The notes below the pieces were generated by a model, which was given only the letters and a program-made list of their open reading frames with translations, ran no database searches and had not been told where the DNA came from. 64,000 nucleotides of DNA from Larix kaempferi (taxonomy: Eukaryota; Streptophyta; Pinopsida; Pinales; Pinaceae), in contig BSBM01000261.1 in the NCBI GenBank assembly GCA_027924585.1, positions 3,241,501 through 3,305,500 of the forward strand. Direction: 5' to 3'. Positions 1-9,922 of this stretch are shown here, piece by piece (position 1 is the stretch's first letter; every line of letters begins with the position of its first letter). The position numbers and the translations under genes are program-made.

Positions 1-845
1 GTGGTTGATATACCTCCATATGTGGAAGACATTGAACCTCCTGAATAAATGCCGTGGATGTAAGATCAGAGTAACATGATTCATCTTACACATGAAGATT
101 ATGAAAGATCTTTACATGAAGAAGATTATCGAAATGATCAAGAAGTGCAGAGAAGATACAATTTGAGGCCAAGGAATAATGTTTCAAATTAGAATACTAT
201 TACCTTCCCTACAGAAGCCTCTGCAAATCCAAAGAATGACAAAACCCCTGATAATCCAATTCTTGCTACAAATCCTATTGCTCCTCAAAATAAAATTGCA
301 AATCTAGTTAACCAAAAGAGAACTGAAATGTTATATCCAAAGAACACTAAAAGAAAGAACCATAAAAATCTTTAACCCCTTTTTATTTTTAGCATGAGTT
401 ATCTAAACTAAAGATCCCTATTCCTCTGTCCGAATTGGGAAAAAATTATGTATACCAGAAAAATATAGAGAGGGTCCTAAGCATCACTGGACCAATCCTA
501 CAAATGGATACTTTAAATTTAGTAGATGAAAGTCCTGCTATATCTGTAGGTCTAGTGGTTGAATAAGAGAAATATGATCATATTACTCCTTTATACATAA
601 CTCTAAATGTGCATAGAAAATTATTACACAACTTCATGTTAGACTCTGGAGCTTCACATAATCTGATGCCTAAAATCATCATGGAGCAATTAGATTTAGA
701 AATCACTAAACCTTATCATGATCTTTATAGTTTTGACTCCAAGAAGGTAAAATGTATGGAGATGATTAAGGATTTAGTAGTTAGTTTGGATCAACTTCCT
801 GCCAAAATTATTGTGATGGATGTGGTAGTGGTAGATGTACCAACA
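1..845 (+). pseudogene. Ty3/gypsy element A: gag tail and N-terminal half of protease
   Basis: This is the 3' part of gag and the start of pol of an old gypsy retrotransposon whose 5' end lies left of the window. Several frames must be combined because stops and frameshifts are present. The clearest part is 609-845, which encodes an aspartic protease N-terminus with the catalytic motif LDSGASHNLMP, where D is the active-site residue, followed by a hydrophobic stretch. The protease reading breaks at about 856, where the Penelope-like element is inserted, and resumes at 12697. A related gag/protease remnant lies at 54588-56390. The protein is not functional. Confidence 0.8.
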
Positions 846-856
846 ATATATGGGAT
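846..856. repeat. 11-bp target-site duplication, left copy
   Basis: ATATATGGGAT occurs here and again at 12697-12707. These are the last gypsy A bases before, and the first after, the inserted Penelope-like element. The gypsy protease reading is colinear across the pair. The right copy is separated from the element's inverted arm by about 31 bases of filler, so the duplication is likely but not clean. Confidence 0.6.
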
Positions 857-1606
857 CTTTATGGGGAGTTGGAGACTTGTGTGGATTTTTCTTCTCGACG
901 CACTTCAGACTCTAGAGTTGAGTCCATCATCAGGAGAAAGTTATCTCGAAAAAACTCCATACATCTGCACCTTATAAATATTGTTTGTTTGTTTTATTAA
1001 TGTTCTAAGAGCTGACCTATTAATCAAACTTTGTCTATTTTTAAATATAGATATATATACATATTTTATTTCTATCTATTATTATAATTACATTATTATA
1101 CCCATTTTTTAATTAATACTTATTTGTTATATTTTGTTTAACTTTTAATTTATGCTTAATTTCAATTTAATTTATTTATCTTATCTTTTAATTTAACTTC
1201 TATTTTATTTTTATGTTATTATTATTATTGTTATATTTTAGTGAATTCTTATTATATTTATTTATTATTATTTAATTATTACTTTAGTTAATTCTAATTT
1301 TTTTATTTTATTTTTATTTTTATTTACTATTTATTATTACAATTAATATTAATATTATTTCTAGTTTTTTAATTTTAATTTTTAATTTTTAATTTTAATT
1401 TTAATTTTTAATTTTTCAGGGAGTCAATGATTGGTTTCCAGGATTCTCATAGGGTGAGGCCGTCATCTCTGTTGAAGTTTCTTGGGTGTTTCTCAATTTC
1501 GATTGCTTCACGTATGCGTCTTTTATTGTAGTTTTCTTCAAGTGCTATGACTTTTGCTTCTTCAATGCATACATGGTGGTTTGTCATTGATGAATGCTCA
1601 ATCACG
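857..1606. repeat. Left inverted arm of the PLE
   Basis: This segment is the reverse complement, with point changes and indels, of 11783-12665. It spans the GIY-YIG C-terminus, a very AT-rich 3' UTR (about 1000-1420, runs of TTATT, ATTTT and TTTAAT) and the terminal block with GGGGAGTTGGAGACTTG at 863-879. The right arm is longer because simple A/T-rich motifs are expanded there. Confidence 0.85.
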
Positions 1607-1750
1607 GCCAACTCCTTAATTATTTCATGAATAACATCTGCACAATGCTCTTTCAGCCTTATCTGAATTGAGCGACCTGTTTCACTTATGTACACATCTT
1701 TGCATGAGCAAGGAATTGAATAAATACCTTTTCTCTATTTTGGGTCAATG
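1447..1750 (-). pseudogene. PLE GIY-YIG endonuclease domain
   Basis: The - strand encodes a GIY-YIG nuclease C-terminal domain. The segment starts with GIYSIPCSC, giving the GIY tripeptide and the CxC pair, then VYISETGRS in place of the family's YIG-ETGRS, followed by the conserved R..EH block (IRLKEHCADV). A conserved His-rich region with HSSMTNHH follows, then a basic C-terminus ending in a stop at 1447. The domain nicks target DNA to prime reverse transcription in active PLEs. One in-frame stop (about 1738) and the nested LTR element upstream make this copy dead. The same C-terminus occurs on the + strand at 11790-11946 in the inverted arm. Confidence 0.85.
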
Positions 1751-1781
1751 GTGTCTTTTGCTCTGTCGAACAAATTTCTTA

Positions 1782-2023
1782 GGGAGTTACGAGGGAAAAA
1801 TATTGTTTTGACTTTCTTTTTCTTTAACACTCTGGCAATTTTGTCGATTGTTCCTTGGATATATGGGAGAAATGTTCTTCCTAAGTTTTCTTGTTCATTG
1901 TTCCGATTTTTATTCCCTATGTCTTTTGCTCTCTTAAATGCTCTGTTAATATATTTTCTTTTGTAACCATTGTTTTAGAGGGTTTTTTCTAGGTATTTTA
2001 GTTCATCATCAAGGTGTTCCTTA
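1782..2023. repeat. 242-bp direct duplication, left copy (PLE connector sequence)
   Basis: By eye this is identical, base for base, to 10906-11147. The two copies directly flank the nested LTR element. It is the PLE segment between RT and GIY-YIG; removing the LTR element and one copy restores a continuous PLE reading. Typical LTR-element target duplications are about 5 bp. Confidence 0.9.
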
Positions 2024-2979
2024 GAAACTCTCTTAGGATAAAGCAGGATGTACTGACTCTATACTAAGACAAAAAAGAAACAAATGCTACCTTGAATCCC
2101 TAGATCTAACAAATATCTCAAGATTAAAATGCTAGAAAGGGTAGAAGAAGTTTGACTGACCTTCTATCCAAACGCTTGTCTTTGTAGTTGCTCCAATCTC
2201 CAAGCCCTCACGAATGAACCTGTCAAAATGGAACCAAGACACAAGAATGCACTATTCTCTAGCAACCTGAAACATGAGTTAGGATCTAAATCTATGAAAG
2301 ATACAAATCATATCATTAAAACAAAATTAACACACATGATTTGGGAAAACAAGACAAGTTATTCCATTACCAACTTGAAGTCATATACAATAGTTGCTTG
2401 ATGTCCAAGCCAACTTCCAGCTCCAAGTGCTTCCTCAAGCTATCTCTGCAGAAGTATGAAGATCATAGGTTTGATGCCCCAAAAAGTCCTCTCTTTGGCC
2501 CATGGAAAGCTTCTCTCTTATAGCACATGGGAAGGCTAACCAACAAGAGAGAAGTGTGGATCTATGGAGGGTTTAGTGGATCAGGCCAGCTAAACAAAGA
2601 AGGAGTTAGGATCGAACCAAAGGTGGTAATCCCAACAAAATCTCCTCGAAGGTCGAAATCCCAAAATCCAAGGCAAAAAGGCTAATTTCAGACTACCGCG
2701 CCCCTATAACTGAGCATAACGCGGTAGTACCCGCGCTCCAGAGAAGGAGCAACGCGCGGTAGTGCTAACTACCGCGCCCTTGTAGATGTGCAAGGAGCGG
2801 CAGTGCTCACAAACAGGGCTAAGTTGGGCTGGAAGATGGTAGAAAAAGGTTTTGCTTTCAGTATTCAGTCAATGGTTTTCACTCTGGATGTTCAGATGAT
2901 CTTTAAGGGAAACTGTCGTTTAGGTCGGTAATGCAAGGATGCGACACTAATATGTAATGTGTAATATTGAGGTATAACA
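2022..2979 (-). repeat. 3' LTR of the nested element (outer 26 bp missing)
   Basis: It matches 9949-10905 almost base for base; the clearest differences are around 2729-2737, where one base is gained and a few changed. On the - strand it begins TGTTATACCTC. Compared with the 5' LTR it lacks the terminal segment that corresponds to 9923-9948 and abuts the target directly at TTAGAAACTC. It contains three GC-rich hairpins between about 2695 and 2810. Confidence 0.9.
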
Positions 2980-2994
2980 GATGCCCCCTAAAGT
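2980..2994 (-). promoter_or_regulatory. Polypurine tract of the nested element
   Basis: On the - strand TTTAGGGGGCATC stands immediately before the 3' LTR start TGTTATACC. The purine run primes plus-strand DNA synthesis. Element D has a matching TTAGAGGGCATC before its 3' LTR at 44523. Confidence 0.75.
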
Positions 2995-4079
2995 GTGAGG
3001 TCAGAAGAGACTGATGGCTGAAAGACTTTATAAATATGGTTCGGAGATAGCATCGAGGAGAGCAACAAGGAGCTGAAAAATAGAGACAAAATGTCAGATA
3101 TACCACCGAGGCGGGCATTCCCATGCTCGGAAACAAATGACTCAAAGCATGGCTGCCGACCAATACATTGCAGATCCATGAGTACTGAGATGATATAGAC
3201 TGTAGACAAATCATGGCTACTATGAACAAGCGTAGATCCATGAGACAGTACTGACACAGCCACGACCAATACAAAAGTGGATCTGTGTGACAATACAGAG
3301 GAAATCTCCATTGCAACCTGGACGTAATCAAAATACAAAAGGGTGTCCAGGGTCTTCTACCCGATCACAAACGATACGAATCTAGCCATGTGATTACAAG
3401 GTGTTGAAGTCGAACATGGTAGAAACCATTTGATTACCGGTCAATGATGTGAACCGTTAACAAATGTGAGGGAAATCACCAATAATGACGATGATCCCCA
3501 AGGTATCTATAGTACATCTCAACGAAATGCGAATAAAGGAGTTGATGTCGAGCATCCGAGAGATCATTCAATCAGAGGTCATTGATGAAAACCTACTGTT
3601 GAATACGAGGAAACCTGCCATTGAGGCATGCAGGTACCAAGGTACTAGTGGTTGACTCCTAAGCCTAATTCCTGGATAGTGATTTGGTGTCGACAGGAAT
3701 AGACTCGTCGAAGGTGGGCCATGATGTTTCCCACATCATCGACACGAAATCAGAACGAGAGATAGTATGGACCGATGAAACAATGGAATATGTACTGACA
3801 CAAAGGGAAGGTTTGACATGAAGTGGAGGTGGACTCAAGGTAATAACCCTTTGAACATATAACGGCATGAAACAGAGCTTGGCAGCAGGGATTACTTGAA
3901 CAGACAGAACCACAGGATGTGTGAGCAATAATGAGGATGCATGATCATAATGATGAAACTATCAGCAAGACTGACTACCCAAAATAGACAAGGTGAGGAT
4001 GCATGCCATGTTCAAAGGTGATGACTCACAAGCTGCCAACAAGGTAAACTTGACTCATTTTCCCATTTTTCCCCCGACA
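2995..4079 (-). other. 3' untranslated region of the nested element
   Basis: This region lies between the pseudoknot-like array and the polypurine tract. Open frames are short and overlapping in several frames, and I recognise no domain. It is moderately GC-balanced, unlike the AT-rich surroundings. Confidence 0.5.
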
Positions 4080-6358
4080 TGATGGACGAGTACCTCTTTG
4101 TTTTTTAACGAGCTTGAGGAGGATAACAGATGCTCGATATAGCTCATCTCATAGATGAGTCCAATCTCACATGTTTTTCGAACCTGAGAAAGGAGGGGTT
4201 CGTCCCAAAGTGGGTCCTTCGATGTTTGATTTTACGAGTCCAAGGAAGGAAAACTCAGCAGTTTTTCATGTTTAGAGAGTCTGAAAAGAACTAAAGAAGA
4301 CTCCAACGGTCCTTTTTCGTAAGGTTAGCCTCATCGCCCGAAAAAGGGTAAAACAACGCGGAAGAGGACTCTTCCAGTCATGATTGGCTGGAGTATTCCT
4401 TTTTCGTAAGTAGTGCCCCCTAGTCCGAAAAAGGGGTAAACTATCACTAGGGAGACGATCATTCAAATCCTTTTACAAGCGTGAACGAATCAATTTCGCT
4501 TGGCAATCTTTTCAATTTTAGGGAGTCTGAAAAGAGCTTAACTATGGACTCCATGTACAACATTGTCATGGTTGATGACCGAGTACGACAAAGGAAAAGT
4601 AAACTCGGCACAGTTCCTTTTCCGTAAATAGTCTAGCGAGGCCGGATAAAGTGATAAACCTATACTCGTTAGACACACCTTTTTACTCCAATTTGTTTAA
4701 CGAGCACGATAATGGTATCAAAAGCACTCGGAATCTTTTTCATGTTTGGATCCAGAGCACGAAAAAGGAAAAAGTAAGCTCAAACCACTTTTCATGTTTT
4801 AACCAGAGCACGAAAAAGTGAAAAGTAAGCTCAAACACCATCTTACTGTTTTTAACGAGCTCGAAGATAGGTTGGAAGAATGCTCATGATGTCTGCTTCA
4901 TTTTTTAACGAGCTTGTAACAGAAAATGAACTATGCTCAGGATAATTTTCATGGTTTAATGAGCTCAAAACCTAAAAAAGGAAAGTATGCTCGAAAATGT
5001 TCCCAATGGTGAACTTCTTCCCGTCATGAAATCCAAAGGTTGGTACATGCCCCCCAGCATGATTGCTAGAAGTAAGTGACTTAGCTCCAACGTGGTGTGG
5101 AGAGGCGATCGAGTTGACTTCAATGTAACTTCCAGAGGTTGAAGACATGCCCCCAAGCTTCATTTCATTCGCCTAAGGTATAGGCGAGTAAAAAGAAGGT
5201 TCAGGTACTAAGTCTACGAGGAGACTCGTCTCAAAGGGAAAGGATATGTTTCATTTTTTAACGAGCTTGACACAGGAGTAGAACTTTGCTCAGACTACTG
5301 GTTTCATTTTTTAATGAGCTTGAAGCCAAAGGTAAACTCTGCTCACAGTTAAGGCCCACTGATGGGTTCCCTCCCAACATGATGACCAGAGGTTGGTAAA
5401 TGCCCCTAGCATGATTGCTAATGGCTAAACATGCTCCCCAAGCTTCGTTTCGTCTGACTACTCTTCTTCCTTACCCAAAAATCCTGGCTACTAATCCGAA
5501 TGTGTTCACCAGGGGGGTAGGGAGAACCAGGACTTAGTGACCTAGGCAGATGAAAAGAAGGTTCAAATCCTAACTCTAGCGAGAGACTCGAACAAATGGA
5601 AGGGAGATCTATTTCATTTTTACACAAGCTTGAAATAGATAATAACAATGCTTGAAAGGGTCCTTTTTATTTTTTAATGAGCTTAAAACAGAAAGAAATT
5701 ATGCTCGAAGGTAGTTTCATTTTTACGCAAGCTTGAAACTGAACGTAAACTATGCTTGGGATTTGGTTTCGTTTTTACACAAGCTTAAAACCAAAAGTAA
5801 ACTGTGCTTGAGGGTAGGTTTCATTTTTTAATGAGCTTGAAACAAAGAATAAACTATGCTCGTAGGAATCTATTTCATTTTTTAATGAGCTTGACATAGA
5901 AAGGGAACCATGCTCCTAAGTGGTTGGTTTCATTTTTACACAAGCTTAAAACCAAATGTAAACTATGCTTGCGATTGGTTTCATTTTTTAATGAGCTTGA
6001 AACAAAGAATAAACTATGCTCGTGGTGACCTATTTCATTTTTTAACGAGCTTGACACATAAAGGGAACTCTGCTCAAAGTGATGGTTGGTTTCATTTTTA
6101 CACAAGCTTAAAACCAAGAGTAAACTATGCTTGGGATGATGGTTGGTTTCATTTTTACACAAGCTTAAAACCAAAGGTAAACTATGCTTGAGAAAATGGT
6201 TTCATTTTTTAACGAGCTTGACACCAGAATGGAACTTTGCTCCAAGTGATGGTTGGTTTCATTTTTACACAAGCTTAAAAACCAAAAGTAAACTATGCTT
6301 GGGATGATGGTTTCATTTTTTAACGAGCTTGACACCAGAATAGAACTTTGCTCCAAAC
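4080..6358. repeat. Diverged tandem array of about 30 pseudoknot-like units
   Basis: Units of about 50-60 bp follow one plan: strand A, a T-rich loop, strand B, strand A', an A-rich spacer, strand B'. A pairs with A' and B with B', giving the order of an H-type pseudoknot. Examples: A ATCTATTTCA 5607-5616 with TGAAATAGAT 5631-5640, and B CAAGC 5625-5629 with GCTTG 5650-5654; A CCTTTTTCG 4398-4406 with CGAAAAAGG 4426-4434, and B CCCTAGT 4418-4424 with ACTAGGG 4446-4452; A TCTTTTCA 4507-4514 with TGAAAAGA 4528-4535, and B GGAGTC 4522-4527 with GACTCC 4547-4552. Units at 5822-6358 are closest to one another; those at 4100-4870 are the most diverged. Gaps without clear units occur at about 5000-5240 and 5340-5600. 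Confidence 0.85.
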
Positions 6359-6367
6359 GTCCCCCCC

Positions 6368-7912
6368 CTAGGGGGAAGAAACCACTAAAACATGTGGAAT
6401 GTTTAGGGAAGTCTGGTGACTAGGAGTCATGCGATGAGTGGGCGTCACAAAGGAAAGCTGATCGATGGTCACAACATTCCCATGATGGGGAAAATACATC
6501 ACTCGGAAGAGTGAGGACACTACAGCCTTCATGGCATGGACGTAATCGCGTCCAAGGAGTAGATTAAAATCTAAGGGACCTTGGATGACCATGACATCAA
6601 TACAGACAGTTTTCCCTCCCAAAGTGATAGGTAACTGAGGAAGGGACCCTAAAGGTCCAGTAGGCCTTCTGTTGAAAGCCAGTATCTGATCAGTGACGGG
6701 CACAAGCCGAGGAGAACCTAAGGCTTGCCAAGCAGTTGAGGATAGAATACTAACAGAAGCTCCTTCATCAACTATCGTACGAAAAATTTCTTTATCGGAA
6801 ACTCCTACAGATATTTGAAAAGGAACACTCGAAGGAAGACGAGATTCTGTTAGACCATTCCAATCAAAGGAAATAACCTCAGTGCTTGGAGGGGGTCTCG
6901 CGGAAACGGACAGGGTTTCCCCTTGCCGAGGACGTTCTGAATCGATAATGAAAACATCAGTGGTTTCCAATTCACTCTCTCTTGGAAGATAAGAATGAGA
7001 CGAAGGTTGTGTCAAGGTGACTGCTTCAGTCTGGACTTTCTCCAATGAAAGAGCGGGATCGAGTGGGGATGACAGCGACTCAATCACTTCACTCTCGGAA
7101 GGGAGAGTGGGATCAATTGCAGATGAAACTGAATTGATCACTTGGTCAACCAGCGGGGGGTCGAGGGACAGTTTACCATGGTCTGTTGGAGGTACCAGTT
7201 GAGAACTAGTAATATCTTCCAACCACCGCGAGGCTTCATCAATGCTCGGACAAAGGAAAGTACGGTGCATACCCTTGCATATCAAACAGGGATATAGGAC
7301 TTTACCCTTACGACCCTTCACCAAGGGGTCACTGGTTGAGGGGGTTTCATCGACATGATGGTCAGAGGTCGACGATACGATTGGTTTGGGGTTTTTAGAC
7401 CACACTTCTGACACACGGGAAAGATCAGGACAATCCTTGAGAAGGTGATCACCCTTACAAAGTTTGCAAGGGAACTTGGGCTTACGGGGTGTTTTCGTAG
7501 AATGAGTGCCATTAGGGGCAACTGGTTTACGCTTGGTCTCTTCTTTATCCTTCTTCTTCTTAACTTTCCTTTTCTTCTTCTTCTTATCCACCTGATTACT
7601 AACACTATTGCTTTGGTCAGGCGAGGAAGAAGGAACGGAAGAAGATTCATCTGACGAAGAAGGGGAAGGGTTAGTTTGGGATTGACTCTCTCGTGGTGGA
7701 GAGTTAACATTCGAAACATTGGGCGCAATCGGAATTACCGGATTGAATAACCATACCGGTAATCCTATGGTTAATCCAGGAAGATTTAACGTGGAAATAA
7801 AGGGAGGACCAATATCTCCAACTGGAGGAAAAGTAAAAGGTGCCCCTTGAAAAGGGGTCCCCGGATTGTTAGTCCCAGAAGGAGCATGGGTGCATGGAGG
7901 TAGATTCTCCAT
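6368..7912 (-). CDS. Gag-protease protein of the nested LTR element, intact 514 codons
   Basis: The ORF is uninterrupted from ATG (7912) to stop (6368), which is unusual in this decayed window. Residues 1-100 are rich in Pro, Ser and Asn. Residues 110-123 are a Lys/Arg run that could be a nuclear localisation signal. Two zinc knuckles follow, CKLCKGDHLLKDC (149-161) and CLICKGMHRTFLC (209-221), both C-X2-C-X3-H-X4-C rather than the usual X4 spacing. A Ser/Thr/Pro/Glu-rich linker leads to an aspartic protease with IVDEGAS (D382) and a second conserved block PLDFNLLLGRD (about 446-456). A capsid domain is not evident, so the protein may be only the nucleocapsid-protease part. Its closest match in the window is element D (36439-37143). 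Stop is followed within 10 bases by the tandem array. Confidence 0.85.
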   Translation of the reverse strand: MENLPPCTHAPSGTNNPGTPFQGAPFTFPPVGDIGPPFISTLNLPGLTIGLPVWLFNPVIPIAPNVSNVNSPPRESQSQTNPSPSSSDESSSVPSSSPDQSNSVSNQVDKKKKKRKVKKKKDKEETKRKPVAPNGTHSTKTPRKPKFPCKLCKGDHLLKDCPDLSRVSEVWSKNPKPIVSSTSDHHVDETPSTSDPLVKGRKGKVLYPCLICKGMHRTFLCPSIDEASRWLEDITSSQLVPPTDHGKLSLDPPLVDQVINSVSSAIDPTLPSESEVIESLSSPLDPALSLEKVQTEAVTLTQPSSHSYLPRESELETTDVFIIDSERPRQGETLSVSARPPPSTEVISFDWNGLTESRLPSSVPFQISVGVSDKEIFRTIVDEGASVSILSSTAWQALGSPRLVPVTDQILAFNRRPTGPLGSLPQLPITLGGKTVCIDVMVIQGPLDFNLLLGRDYVHAMKAVVSSLFRVMYFPHHGNVVTIDQLSFVTPTHRMTPSHQTSLNIPHVLVVSSP

Positions 7913-9896
7913 GAAACAAAACTAAGTGATGTGGACGAAGTCTTGTTAAAAAGAACTCAAAAACCCTCAGGCAACCGAGCGTGCGAAAGGGGAGCTAGGA
8001 AAAGACAAGGCTCACAGGCCAAAAAGAGCAAGCTCAAAAAACTATACTGAGGCCGCTGCCAAAGTAAGCGAGCTGTACAACAAAACGGCCAGAATGCCAA
8101 CAAGCAGCCCTACAAAGAAAAAGACCCTCTACAAGATAGCAAGCAAAACCTCCTAACTAAGAGCTGGAGACCTCAACAAATTGTATCCTTCGCAAGGTGA
8201 TGAAATCCAAGTCGAACAATACAACATGAGAGACCGATATAAGAAGGATATCCCTCTACCGAAAGGGATCCTGGGTAAAAGAGCCCTAGTAGAATAGATA
8301 CTAAGCTACCTCGTTCATGACACGTCGGAAAAGGTTTTGGGCACTTCAGCCTTCCGAAGAAGACAGCGATCGATGTTGCCTTAGGGCTAAGTGGAGTGCG
8401 GTATTCCACAGAGTCCGTCCGGTTCTCAATCTCGCGGCCGTTTAACCCCTGAAAGTTGGAAACAGTCAGGAGGCCCCTCCACAAACTAGCTGTGACCGTG
8501 TCAATAAGTACTAGAGGATTTTAGTTCCCTAAAGACAACGACTATGTCTCAGATGAAAATGACAAGGGGGAATTATTTTGATGCCTATCCCCGGTGTCCT
8601 ACCTAACTACCAAATTTTTTCGATTTCCTCAAGTGAGGTTAAAGTTGGTTTAATTAGGGAGATTAATTTTAGTGGCTGTCTTACTCAATCGGGTTATGGA
8701 AGTGCGACTTGATGGTGTTATGACGACCCAAACCATGCAAATGAAGATGAATCGAACTGAGCCTTTCTCTTCGATGAATACTAGCTAAAGTAAGGAAGAA
8801 TTCTTTCCGTTCCCAATATGCACAACCCAATGCACATGCAATTTTATTTCTTTTCAAAATGATAGAAAGAAGTAAAATATGTACCCAAAACTAACCCAAA
8901 GTAATGAAAAATTTCTTCATATGAACACCAAACGTAATGATTCTAATCCATTTCCTATCTTTTCACACTTGAAAAAGACACATCCAAGCTACGGAAAGAA
9001 AGATTCTACAAATGCTTCCAATCAAATGCAAGACAAAGAGAAGAACCTAATGATATTGTCTAACTCAAATGCACATAAATATGAAACAAGCATTTCTTCT
9101 TCTTATGAATGTAATACCAAAAATGTCAAATGATTAAATTAAAGCAAGAAGAATACCTATGTGTTTCAATTTCATGAATATGGTAAAATAACGACAAAAT
9201 CAAGCTTCTCTTTGAACTAAAGTGGAGGCAAGGAATCAATCTTTTCAAACAATCATTAGATAGGATGTAAAGGAAATAAGATGCCAAGCAATCCAGACAC
9301 GCCAAACACACCAAACCAACAATGATCCCAAAACCTTAATATGGGTCAAAACGACTAAAGGATGCACAATTCAAAAATAGAACCCATTTCGCTTAAAAAT
9401 GCAAGCAAAACACTAGTATTTACTCAAAGGGCCAACATGGATCCAAATCTCGAAAAGACCCAAAAATAACCAAACAAACCAAATAAACACACTTTCCAGG
9501 AACTACCGCGGACCTGTAGGCCACCTGGGAGCGGTACTGACAGACTACCGCGCTTTAGACAGCGTTTAAAGGGCGGTACTGCAAGACTACCGCGCTGTAG
9601 ACAGCACTTAAGGGGCGGTACTGACAGACTACCGCGCTCTGGATAGCGGTTAAGACGCGGTACTACCGCTCTGTAGGTAGTTGCGGGGGCGCGGTACTGT
9701 GTGAACAGGGAAAGAGGCAGAATTTTGAGAAAAGATCTTGACTTTTCAAGGGTTCGCCAACCCAGAGGACTTACTGATCTGTAATAGGAGTCTAATGCAG
9801 AGAGCAGGGAAGTGAATGAAGGTGAAAGAACCCAATTCTTACAATCAATGAGTGAAATTGAAAGTAAACTTCACAAGCAAAGAAAATGGATTCAAA
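7913..9896 (-). other. Leader of the nested element
   Basis: About 2 kb separate the primer site from the gag-protease start. No frame is open over a convincing length; the longest piece, 8173-8484 on the - strand, matches nothing I know. The half nearest the LTR (8800-9480) is A-rich on the + strand. A cluster of GC-rich hairpins lies at 9498-9712. The missing capsid region may once have been here. Confidence 0.5.
9498..9712. repeat. Cluster of GC-rich hairpins (ACTACCGCG family)
   Basis: Four or five units of about 45 bp each begin with CTACCGCG and end with GCGGTACT, so each can fold into a hairpin with an ACCGC/GCGGT stem. Examples start near 9500, 9543, 9586 and 9627. The same motif family recurs in both LTRs (about 2695-2810 and 10617-10736), including the 9-bp stem ACTACCGCG/CGCGGTAGT. 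Confidence 0.75.
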
Positions 9897-9914
9897 TCCC
9901 CAGCGGAGTCGCCA
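9897..9914 (-). promoter_or_regulatory. Primer-binding site, tRNA-Arg type
   Basis: On the - strand TGGCGACTCCGCTGGGGA starts 8 bases after the 5' LTR end. It is complementary to an 18-base tRNA 3' end that finishes in CCA. From memory it fits plant tRNA-Arg(ACG) with one mismatch; tRNA-Arg primers are known for Ogre/Tat gypsy elements. Confidence 0.75.
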
Positions 9915-9922
9915 GTTTTTGT

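Noticed and set aside
1748-1966. Hydrophobic frame on the + strand, repeated at 10893-11090
   Set aside because: It is the complement of the PLE connector in the 242-bp duplication.
2341-2523. 60-codon frame identical at 2341-2523 and 10268-10450
   Set aside because: Both lie in the two LTR copies; duplication, not conservation, explains the identity, and they are antisense to the element.
5410-5650. Protein frames over the pseudoknot-like array (5418-5648, 5875-6174, 5910-6191, 6165-6356)
   Set aside because: They are repeats read in frame, such as SLCKNETN-type units, open because the unit length permits it; no initiation context or domain.
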